A stretch of 64,000 nucleotides of DNA from Spirodela intermedia (taxonomy: Eukaryota; Streptophyta; Magnoliopsida; Alismatales; Araceae), in the NCBI GenBank assembly GCA_902729315.2, contig LR746277.1, forward strand, positions 3,167,001 to 3,231,000, given 5' to 3'. Under the pieces are notes generated by a model. That model saw nothing but the letters and a program-made list of their open reading frames with translations, was not told the origin of the DNA and searched no databases. Positions within the stretch are counted from its first letter, which is position 1, and each line of letters opens with the position of its first letter. The translations under genes and the position numbers were made by a program. This document shows positions 1 to 9,670 of this stretch, piece after piece.

Positions 1-2308
1 ATGAAACAGCAGATGGAAACCTTACAGACTCTGTTCCTCAGTGTCAACGCCTTCTTAGATCCCAGCAGTCGCTGGCAGGTCAAATCCAGCTCCTCCAGCT
101 GAGTCATAAGCATGACGATGGCCTGCTCTTCATCACCTTCCAGCTTACTCTGCTCCCCTCCAAAGCCAGCGTTCTTCTGCTCATGAAGAGCTGATGGGTC
201 CCCTTTAACGATGACCACCTGTTGTTGCACCGTACTCATTAGCATCAGATATCCGATTTCTGCCTCTATATTTCTTCTGATGAGGATATAACGTTCCAGT
301 TCCATTTCCCTGAGCTTGAGACCCCCTCCCTTCCTTGACCTCCACAGCCGAGCCTACCTTCCTCAGGTCAGTCCTTCCCTCTATATTTCTGATGATTGGA
401 GTGACAAGATGAGTGACTTGATGGCATCGCCTCCTCTGTCCCAACTCCACCGAGTTTCTCGACCTCTGAAACAATGGGGCATAAGAAAATAAGAACCATG
501 GCTGTGGTTTTTATCAATGAATTTCTACCTTATCGATGGCTTCCACTTCTTGGATTGCTCAATGTGAGGTCACAAATCAAAATATATGGTTAATCATTAT
601 TATACAATAAAATAAAGTAAGCGGCAATAACTAGATCCTTTCAGTGACACCCCAACAAGAACGACAATCCAGTTTCCCAACATCAGTATGAATGCCAGAA
701 ATCAGTCTCCCATGGGCTAAAGAAATAATGTATAAATCTGTCAGATCCACACCGATCAAGGTCTAGCCTTATGTGAAGCTAGTCCCCCTGCAACATGACC
801 ACCATATGATGGGATTCAGGGGGATTGATCAGGATGGCAAAGTCGAATGCTTCTCCAATGAGATAGAGAGCTCAAAACTTTTGTATACAGTAAATCTGCA
901 AGCACAGGGATTTCCTTCCTTCTGCTTTTATTCAAAGTTCATACAGCATGCATACTGGTCTGAGCCATGCAGACGTGCCCAGAAAACTTTTGGTGATCCT
1001 CCGGTGGGCCAGAAAACCAAAATGCGCTGAAGTATGCGGTTCAATAAATTGTTGACAACACGCACAGGGGATATGAAATAGTCATTTGGCATCTATGTAC
1101 GATCAAATAACCGCCTTCTTTTACAAGCTTGGATGATGTCTCATTTCATTGTTTTATTACAAGGTCAAGTAAAGGATCGAGCATGCATATTTTGAACCAT
1201 AAAATTATAACAGAGGTACCAAAAGGGCAGGAAAAAGATGAGCAAAGGGGCGTAGAGGGGGAACCTTTGTCAAGGGCTTCCTGTGCTCTCTGGAGAAAAA
1301 CGATTGATTCAGCAAGGGGTCTTCCTCTTCGTAGTGTGAATTATCCTCACAAACGTTCCTTTTATCGTTTCCCGAAATGTTAGCGTGAGCATCCTCTTCT
1401 GATGCGACTTCGACGCTTCCTCCTCCCTCCTTGTGCATGCTTGGTTGGGCTTCCTCGATCATCTCTGTGTTGCCACTGTTCTCCCCGTCAAAATTCATTG
1501 AAGTTTCACTAGGACTGCCATTAGCACCGGTACCGTGCCACTGTGCAACGACTGTGCTGGAACTTCTCAAGTCGGACTCAACACTCGAATGGGAATTCTC
1601 TTCCTCATGCACAGTCTGAATATCACTTTCCTTCTTCTCGGCGTCGTTCCCACAACCCTTCCATCCCTGTCCACGAGACAGCACAGCTTGACGAGAAGCT
1701 TTTCCCCCTGGTATCCTTACTCGGTTCCTCTCCTTCATATATCCCAATCCTTCCCTCTTATGCTTCAAGGCAGTCACTGTCGAGGAAGACTTGCTGCTCC
1801 TATCGTCGCTGTTCTCAGAATCTGTGCCGAGAGAGAAATCAGTCCTTGCCACCAGCAGCTCGAGCTCCGGATCCATGGATCCAAAGCTAGACATATCATT
1901 TAGAACACCCTGCATATGCCCCAATTCCAACGATCCAATCGAGATATCGGCCTTGCAGTCATTCTCCAGTTTGTCGTCGTTCCGGTTCCTGGAAGGCTCC
2001 GCGATGGAAAGCACGCGCTTGAGAACCCTGCTGGCATCAGGCTCTCTGCATCCGTCCTTACTCGTATCCCGCATTATCCTCCTCCATTTCTTAAGCCCAA
2101 AACCTTTGGTCGTCGATGACGAGGCCGATACTGGGGAAGCCAAATTGTTGGAAACGACAGCCAAATGAGGAGACTCACTCAGCAGTGGAGATGGCTGTGA
2201 ATTCACCATTCTCACAGCTGATTCGACAGAGTCCCCGAACAGATCACCCCCTTTCCCAACTCCGATTTCATCGCCCTCGGGTTTCCCCATCTTCGATTGC
2301 CTACTCAT
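1..2308 (-). CDS. WIP: WPP-domain-interacting protein (WIP/KASH type), 3' partial, frame disrupted
   Basis: WIPs are plant outer-nuclear-envelope KASH proteins that bind SUN proteins and anchor RanGAP and WIT. Exon 1 runs from the ATG at 2308 to about 1265. It encodes an acidic, Ser-rich N-terminus with the family motif FGLKKWRRIMRD. An acceptor at 466/467 opens exon 2 at 465 (EVEKLGGVGTEEA). A coiled-coil frame covers about 318 to 1 (KLREMELERY, IEAEIGYLML, LEELDLTCQRLLGSKKALTL) and reaches LRNRVCKVS, where the family's terminal membrane segment begins. The KASH tail lies beyond the window. Two frame problems are visible. Near 1300 the family-like LQRAQEALDK reading is one base out of frame after a five-T run on the coding strand. 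Exon 2 meets a stop before the coiled-coil frame resumes. This is either a decaying copy or indel error. Family assignment is firm; exon structure below 465 is not. Confidence 0.72.
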
Positions 2309-2998
2309 CTCGCCATTGGTCTCCTCAACCGTAACTAGAACTTGATAAATTCGAACCCTACTCTGCCTCCCCCTTGTCCGCCTGCGATCCAGGTTTCCCC
2401 TCCCCGCGGATCGCTTCCATAGCTTCTCGAGAAGCGAAAGAACTAAGAACCAGCCGATCTCGGAAATGACGATGTATAATCTCAAAGAAAACGTTCAGTG
2501 ATCGAGCTATTCGATCCTCAGGCCCACTCAAATTCTCATATCCCGTAGCTCACTGTCGATAAAGCAGCGACAACGGAACTGCCTCGAAGAAAGAACAAGA
2601 ACTCAGAGAATTACCGTCATGTTCGGCTTCCCAAGGGAAGATGGGAGCCGCAGCCCATCCGCCATCACCTCCACTTCAAGTTCGAGCATCCTTGGAGGGG
2701 AGAACGGCTGCTTCCTCCCTTCCGAACCATAATGGAGGTACCCACCCATCACTCCCTCCCCCCAGCAAGACCTCCCCACTACTACACGCTGAAAATCCTC
2801 TCGCGCCACAGCATGGGAAGAAAATGGAGTTGAGGGGGTATTTTCGTCTACCTGTATATTTTACGACGCAACTTTGACCCGGCCCGGGCCCGGTTCGACC
2901 CGTGTTTGAAATCGACTCTGTTGAATTAACTTCGTTGAAATCACAATCAAACATTTATGCCCAGGTTCAAAATCCGATTCTCATGCACACCCAAGAAA

Positions 2999-3697
2999 TC
3001 AGGAATCGATCTGTGACCTTAAGCCGACAAAGTCTTCCTCTCCGTCTTCCTCCTGGAATCCCCCGGGGAAACTCTCCAAAATCTTCTCCTCCTCCGCGCT
3101 CAGCACCGCCATGGCTTCTTCCAACTCCGTCACCAGCTGCTGGTCGAACCAGTCCCCCTCAGCGGCGGCGGCGCCTCCGCCTCCGCCGCCGCGTGCGGTG
3201 CAATTCCCGAACCTGGGGGTGGCGTAGGACCCCGGGGAGAAAACCACGCCGCCGCCTTTCAGCCACTCTCCGAGATCTCCGGAGCGGGAAAACTCAAATC
3301 CGCTGGGGATTCTCAGAGCCGGAGGCTCCCCCGCCACCCCCTTCCTTCTCGGACCCTTCCAGCCGCCGCCGGCGCCGCCGTCCTCCGCAGCGCGAAAGCT
3401 TTCTCCATTTTCCTGTAAATCCGCCATCAACTCCTGGGCGTCGATAGTTTCAGGGATTGTGGGCTCTCCGGCGAGTGCGTCGGAGGGCTTGCTCGTATCC
3501 GGGGCAGCGTTCTTCGCCGCCGTGAGCTTCCGTGGGGCGGCGGAGAGAAGGGCCACGAGGTTGCCATCGCCGCCGCTCATGGCGGCAAGAAGGCTTCCAA
3601 GGGTCGGCACCACGCCGCTGGTTCTGCGGAAGCTGTGGCCGCTTTCTTCCCGGAAGCTCCTCGACCTCGTTACCGCCTTCGAAGAAGCGCAGCCCAT
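2999..3697 (-). CDS. Small protein with N-terminal MGC lipidation signal, function unknown
   Basis: A single uninterrupted ATG frame encodes 232 residues. It starts MGCASSKAVTRSRSF, a classical plant N-myristoylation (Gly2) and S-acylation (Cys3) context followed by basic Ser/Arg residues, so plasma-membrane tethering is likely. The middle is low complexity, with Ala, Gly and Pro tracts including a Gly/Ala run near residue 175. The C-terminus holds an acidic, probably helical stretch, FDQQLVTELEEAMAVLSAEEE, then an acidic tail. I see no enzymatic domain. Plant CC-type glutaredoxin relatives and several small MGC proteins have similar N-termini, but no glutaredoxin CxxC domain is present. The gene lies 690 bp upstream of the WIP start in the same orientation and diverges from the CRM-domain gene. 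It is credible as a gene because the frame is long, ends cleanly and has a plausible start. The function is not recognised. Confidence 0.6.
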   Translation of the reverse strand: MGCASSKAVTRSRSFREESGHSFRRTSGVVPTLGSLLAAMSGGDGNLVALLSAAPRKLTAAKNAAPDTSKPSDALAGEPTIPETIDAQELMADLQENGESFRAAEDGGAGGGWKGPRRKGVAGEPPALRIPSGFEFSRSGDLGEWLKGGGVVFSPGSYATPRFGNCTARGGGGGGAAAAEGDWFDQQLVTELEEAMAVLSAEEEKILESFPGGFQEEDGEEDFVGLRSQIDS

Positions 3698-4329
3698 CTC
3701 TGCAGGAGAGGAGCTTCTGAGAGCCTGAAGATCAGAGAAGGGAAGCAGGAGAAAAAGAGAACATCCGAGGAGAAGTTGGAAGCCTTCCTCGTTCGTGAGT
3801 CAAAACACTGGTCAACCTGCCGCTCGCCGGGAAGATATTGACCGGCAAGAGGCATCCCAGTAAATCCTGTCGTGGTGGTCAACATCCGGGGGCGGAGGCG
3901 GCGCTCTTTCCATAGACACGTTGCTATCTTTCACTTGGTAGAGAGAACCTGGGTCGTTGAACAGTACCTTGAGGGGGCCTTTTCTACGGTCATTAGCTTT
4001 TAAAGAAGAATATTACACCGCCAGAAGGCTGACACGTGGTTTGAACCTCGTTGACTTCTGGATTGATGCGTGGCACTTAGAGTCCGTCAATGACAAGGGA
4101 ATATTCCATCTTATTTTATTAAAATAATCCTGCTACTTTGTGACTATTATTCGAGTAATTTTTTCCATCGTGTTGTCTAAGAAAGTCCGTCAATGTATTA
4201 AGTTCCAGAATATCCATCACTATTTAATCAATTATTCGTTGATATTTTCTCATTATGGGATTTAAAAATGCATCACTTAAAATAAAATTTTTTTGGGCTG
4301 ATTTTTTTTTTAATTATAAATACTTTATT
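3698..4329. other. Intergenic: promoter side of the MGC gene
   Basis: No gene is supported here. GC-rich sequence next to the MGC start grades into AT-rich DNA from about 4080. The MGC gene reads leftward and the CRM gene rightward, so this interval plus the following repeat array forms their shared divergent intergenic region. Confidence 0.4.
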
Positions 4330-4330
4330 T

Positions 4331-4815
4331 TGATAAAACGATGATGTAAGAGTATGAGAATGACATATAATTTACTAGTAGTTGACCAAGGGGATCTTTT
4401 GATCACATATGGGCAGATTCTTTATAAAAAAGCATATATATACAAGAAGTAAATTAAAAACGTATTATTTGAAATTTTTTAATATAAAATGATGATTTAC
4501 GAGTATGAGAATGATAAATAATTTGCTAGGAGTTGACCAAAGAATTTTTATTTTAATTGCATATAAGCATATATTTTATGAAAAAATATATCTACAATAA
4601 TTTGAATTAAAAACGTATTACTTGAATTTTTATTTTTTATAAACTGATGATGCACGAGTTTGAGAATGATAAATAAGTTACCAGTAGTTGACCTAGATTT
4701 TTTTTATCACATATAAACATATTTTTAATGAAAAAATCAAATATCTACAATGATTTGCATTAAAAACGTATTTTTTGAATTTTTTATTTTTTATAAAATG
4801 ATAGTGCATGACATG
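4331..4815. repeat. AT-rich tandem repeat, about 151–155 bp period, three units plus a partial fourth
   Basis: The sequence around agtatgagaatgac at 4351 recurs as agtatgagaatgat at 4502 and agtttgagaatgat at 4657. A truncated fourth start follows near 4797. Each unit continues with a tagttgacc-like segment, a cacatat(a) segment, a long A-rich stretch and attaaaaacgtatt. The spacings are 151, 155 and about 154 bp. Units differ by many substitutions and small indels, so the array is old. It contains no open frame and sits just upstream of a TATA-like sequence. Confidence 0.8.
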
Positions 4816-4863
4816 GAGAGGCGGTAAAAAAAAATCAGTGTTGCACGGGAAAGGTAGGCTAGA

Positions 4864-5029
4864 GGGTATAAAATATATAAATGTTTATAAGGACTGATTT
4901 ACAAATAATTTATACATCGACACTGTGCCGCTGAGATACTCGGCAGTGGGCTCAGGGGCCGCTGGTCGCGGCGGACCTCTGGTAGCTGCGATTGTCGTCG
5001 GCGGGCAAGGAACGGGCGGCGGTAGAGGT
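4864..5029 (+). promoter_or_regulatory. Candidate promoter and noncoding first exon of the CRM gene
   Basis: A TATA-like ggtataaaatatataaat lies at about 4866. It is followed within 60 bp by an abrupt GC-rich stretch (4925–5027) that ends in a donor-like tagag/gtgagg. A short leader exon spliced to the coding exon at about 6440 would explain this arrangement. This is inference from composition and signals only; no coding frame of interest is present. Confidence 0.3.
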
Positions 5030-6439
5030 GAGGATCGTACTTTTTGCCCTAAAACTTTCGGTCGTAGTCCGCTCCTCGTCGTTCCTCACGGAGGAGGAAA
5101 TATGTTAATGAGGTTGTAGATATGGCTCATTGTGGAGCTTGTAACACCGTTGTTCCTTCTCTCCTGGTTTATCTTCAGCCTGCAGAGGCAGTTACCACGG
5201 TCTAGGTTTATTCAGTGGTTAATTTTCTGCAGTCAATCCGTGATAATATGTTAAGCAATTTCTGTACGTTTGGGAAATTGTTGTGTTTCGTCATTCTGGT
5301 GGTAGGAAAAGGGATTATGGATCCTATTAGGAACCACGCGGGTGTCGGCCCATTGATGAAGGGTATTGCGAGTAAGAATTCCTTAAAACTGTATATCATC
5401 GGCTAGCTGCGGCATACGAGGCATAGATAACATTCTATCCTGCCATGTGCTAAAGATTACCTAAACATTTTCCTTTCTGCCCTTGCATTTTATACGTTAT
5501 TAATTTTTTGGAGCGTTATTCGTCAATTCAGTGGCTTTTCTGGTGCTATTGACCAACATATTCTATGATAGACGTGTTGCTGGGACAAAACCCGCGTGAT
5601 TTCAACGTGACTTTCACCGTTTGTTTGATCTGAATAATTTTCTGATCAGTGAATTTTGAGGATCTGAATGTTTTCATTTCTGCAGCTGGAGTGGTCAACG
5701 TCATCAAAAATTCATTATGAGAAGAGCTGGTTCATTTATGGTGAAGATCAGTGATCAGGTTTCTTTTCTTTTTTTCTTCATCCGCAAAAATGTTGTTTCT
5801 TATGCTTTTGTTAGGAGTTGAAGATATGTTTACAGGTCTCATGTACTTTCAGGTCTGTTTAATGGTTGGCTTTGAGTTCTGATGTTAAGGTGTTTTGGAC
5901 GCCAGTCTCATACTCTCACCTTGCCACTGTAACCTCTGCAATGTCACTACGGTATGGAGCTTTACATCAAGTTTCTTTACCATTGTGGTCCACATTGCTG
6001 AGTCAGATGCAATTTCCATGATGGATTCTTTTTATCATTGCGTTTCTGTATGCATAATTCTTTGCATACTTCGTTTATTGATTACATTATTCATTTCACT
6101 TTACATTATTTTCTATCACTATAAATTTAAATATTCCCTATTTGGACCTGGGCCTGATGACTTGTGGCTTTTTCAAATTTCTTCTATGCTGTGCCTGAAA
6201 TGTTCACTTTCATGTGTAAGATATATTATGGTGAATGGAATGATATCAATGTCCGAAACTGGTCACGAGTAGCCTTCCGCTTTTTTGAGATTTATGATAA
6301 CATGTACGAATTTACGAGCTCAAATGGAACTTTCTCGCGCAATCTCCCTTTATTCAGCTGTTATTTTCATCGTTTTGTCTCTTGGGATAATATTGCGAAT
6401 AAAAATTGAGAGAGGGAAATCAGTCATCTGAACAACCTA
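5030..6439. other. Noncoding, probably 5' leader intron(s) of the CRM gene
   Basis: This T-rich sequence has intron-like composition and only short, unconvincing frames. No domain or RNA gene was recognised. It lies between the candidate leader exon and the first coding exon. Confidence 0.35.
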
Positions 6440-7648
6440 ATGAAGGACCTTTCATGCAGGGCTTCATGGATAAGATTCCGGAAAATTCGTCTGGCAATAC
6501 AAAATTTCTCAGCGGCTGTAAACTTCTCATTATTTTCCCATTTTTCTACCCATCTGTCTCCGCAAAAGACCAGATACGTGGCTTTTTCATCTTGGGATTC
6601 TGCCCCATTTTGTTTCTCTCCGGTAAAACAGCTAGTTGATTCCTTCCCATCCGCGCAGAGAAAAATCATGCATTTCAGGTTGCTGAATCGGCAACAAAAA
6701 TTGAGATTTTCCAGCAGTGCTTTAGTGACTTTGAAGTCAGACGACTGCATGGCAAGATTTTCCTTCGACGAGCGACCTGAGGCGAATAATGGAAATCGGA
6801 TAAAAGTAAAGGAGCGGACAAAACGGGTGAAGAAGTCCAGGAGAGCAAAGTTGAAAGAACTTCGATTTTTCCGCTTGAAGGCCAAAAAGAAGATGAAATC
6901 TCCAAATCCAGAAGTTAGAATTAGATACAAGCTTGAAAAGGTATTAAAAAGACTAAGCTGATTGTTTACTTCCCTACTTGTATTTCCTCATAGCTTTTGT
7001 TTTTTTTATTTTATATTCATTGATTCCATGCAGAAATTAGAATAATAGCCTCACATATCAGACAAAATTTTGCGAAGCAAACAATGCTTCTCCTTACCAA
7101 CTGTTGGTCATCCAGGCCAAAAGAAAGGAAGAGTGGCTGATAGAGAAGCTGAGGAAATACGATATCCCCAAAGGTCTTGATCCCATATGCGACCCTGAAA
7201 TTATGACTGAAGAGGAGCGGTTTTATCTCAAGCGCACTGGTGAGAAGAAGAAGAATTACGTGAATGTGGGAAGACGTGGAGTTTTCGGTGGTGTGGTGCT
7301 GAATATGCATCTTCACTGGAAGAAGCATGAAACAGTAAAAGTAGTCTGCAAGCCTTGTAGACCAGGGCAAGTCCATGAGTACGCTGAGGAACTAGCAAGG
7401 CTTAGTAAAGGCATAATTATTGACATAAAGCCTAACAATACCATTTTATTCTATCGCGGTAAGAACTATGTGCAGCCCGAGGTCATGTCCCCTCCTGGTA
7501 CACTGTCAAAGCAGAAGGTAATTCACTTTTAACATGCTTCTTTTTCTATATATAAATATAGCATGTGTCTCCTATTGCATTTTGATACGGGTCTTTCAAA
7601 TCAAACACCAAAAAATAAACCACTACCCATTTTCCTTTACCCCTGTAT

Positions 7649-7692
<44 letters not shown>

Positions 7693-7984
7693 CGAGAGAG
7701 AGAGAGAGTTTCTTGTTGGTTGCTGAAATGGATTTCCAAAAGAAACTAAGCCCCCCTCCCCCCCAGTTTGCTTTTCCGTGATTTCAATCAGAACTGAAAC
7801 TTGCTCTCTGCTCGTCACCATCGATCTTGCTTCATCTCTTCTTCAGGCTTTGGAGAAGTACAAGTTTGAACAGTCCCTCGAGCACACAGGCCGGTACATC
7901 GAGAAACTGGAGTTGGAGCTGGAAGAGTACCATAAATACGTTGCTTCATACAAGACCAGAGACAACCCCACAAGCCCAGTTTAA
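6440..7984 (+). CDS. Single CRM (YhbY-like) domain RNA-binding protein, At3g25440-like
   Basis: Exons 6440–6940, 7116–7517 and 7847–7984 join in phase 0 into 346 codons. The N-terminus (MKDLSCRASWIRFRKIRL) is Ser/Arg/Phe-rich and acid-poor, as in an organelle transit peptide. A Lys/Arg-rich block follows (VKERTKRVKKSRRAK). Exon 2 carries the CRM domain, with the GxxG loop in VGRRGVFGG, then MHLHWKKHETV and the hallmark YRGKNYVQP. Exon 3 is a short Glu-rich helix ending in SPV. CRM proteins derive from a bacterial pre-ribosome factor, and plant members act in organellar group II intron splicing or ribosome maturation. The single-domain architecture matches the small subfamily containing At3g25440. 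The start is the first ATG of the open frame, so the transit-peptide boundary is inferred. The family call is secure; the RNA target is unknown. Confidence 0.88.
7649..7708. repeat. Compound microsatellite (AC)n(AT)n(AG)n
   Basis: Three perfect dinucleotide tracts adjoin: AC about 7649–7673, AT about 7672–7692 and AG about 7694–7708. They lie inside the second intron of the CRM gene and should be length-polymorphic. Confidence 0.95.
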
Positions 7985-9670
7985 GTTTGACATCAAACGG
8001 TAGCTAATGCTGATTTGACTTTATTATCATATCATTTCCACCTTCCGGCAGGGGCACCTTCTGGCCTTCTTTCCATTTCCATGATGAGAAGAAGAGGGAA
8101 GGAAGAGGTCGAGTGGGGGTACTCTTCTCCGTCGTCGTTCAAGAGAAGGGGTCCTACCCCGTGAGTATCAGAGGCTTGCTCTCTTCCTGCTCTTCAGCAT
8201 CTGTCGGCTTCCACGGGCTCCCCGCCATGCACGGGGGGGGGGGGGGCGGAGCACGCACTGCAGCTGTCTTCTCAGAGGAACGACCGCCGCCACTTCCATG
8301 GTGAGATTCCGGCTGGTTTTCTTTCTCACATGATCGACCATTGAATGTGGCTGAGCTGTGCGCAGGTGGATACCCCGCTGATCCAATCAGCGGCCGCCTC
8401 CTCTCTCTCTCTCTATATATATATATATCCGACGGGGGAGCCCGCAGGTAACACTTGAAGTACCTGGCGGTCGCTGCTTGAAATGTGTGCTTTTTTTTAA
8501 AAGCGTTTACGGTCCCGTCGGGACTCATTTACCTTTATTGGCTTTCCGGTCTTGTCCTTTGACCACCCCTCTCTCTCTCTCTCTCTCCTCTTTCGTTTTC
8601 AAATGAATGAAAAAATAAAAAATGATATTTTGATGCGTGGGGTTAGGCATCCACTGACGTTCTCTTCTTATGAAGCTTGAAGGGACGACTGGTTGACTGC
8701 AGTTGGCAGTAATATAATGAGGTAGATTTTGGTGACTAACCCGGGTGAGATTTCCTAAACCCCATGTTGGAAAAAGTTGATTTCTAGTGAAAGCTCGAAT
8801 CCTTTTGGCGAATCCTGAAGAACAAAACCTTTTTTGTACATAACCCACGTAGATTCTGAGCCATATTTGGCAAACTATGCAATCCTGCTTAGGGTTTATC
8901 CACCCATCAATGACCAGGAGATCTCCTTGTCGTAGCAGCAACTCCTCTCCTCCCATGAGGGCAGAGATCAGTCAGCTCATGTGTTTCAGCACCGCCTTGT
9001 ATTTTTCTGAGTTCCCGTTTCTTCCACCTCTGTATCGATCTTGCAGTTGGACTGGTCTCCGGCTCGGATGCCGGCGCAGGGCCCGACCCTGTTGAGGAAG
9101 AGATAAAAATGGAGATGCTCAGGTCACGGAGCAGCGCGACCAGTCAAACCCTAGTTCATCCCCCTCCCCCTGTTTTTAAAACGATTATTTCAAATGATGC
9201 CGCCATATTTAATCTCACCAGCGGATCAAACCCATGCATTTAGATTCCCCCTTCTCGAGATTTGGAGCTCTCTCCGTCTGTTAACGTAGTCCTCTTCGGC
9301 CTCTTCCTTGTCCTCCTGCTTCTCTCGCTCATGCTTTTTGCCTGGAAATGCATGCTTCTTTCTGTCCCTGTGGCTCTGATGATTTTGGTGTTCTCCTCTC
9401 ATGGCGGCCACTTGATTTGATCCGTCGTCCTTCGGGAGGTGTGCCCGAGGTTCCCGTCTTCTCTCCGCCTGCCATTGACGACCTCTCCTTTGTTAGGAAT
9501 CGGGCGGCGAGTTTCTCCTTCCCTGCCCAGTCGTCTTCTTACTCCCGCCGCCGGAGTTTCTCGTCCCTCTGCAACTCGCCATTGCCGCGGGGATGAAGGT
9601 CCCCCCTGATGAAACACAGTGAGTATTTCCTTCTGTCTTCCCCATCTTCCTCACCACTGGTTCCGAGGTG
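7985..9670. other. Intergenic: CRM 3' side and TNP upstream region
   Basis: I find no gene. The stretch contains a 13–14 base G run at about 8233–8246, a short (CT)n then (AT)n tract at about 8400–8430, and another CT tract near 8570–8587. From about 9240 the sequence is CT-rich and looks like the untranslated leader of the TNP gene. The longest frames here are low-complexity readings without family resemblance. Confidence 0.4.

Noticed and set aside
2902-3447. 181-codon plus-strand frame rich in Pro and Arg
   Set aside because: It is the antisense of the MGC-start protein; the minus-strand frame has the better start and a protein-like composition.
8233-8246. G run as a possible quadruplex or switch element
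   Set aside because: An isolated homopolymer in intergenic DNA with no partner G tracts of regular spacing.
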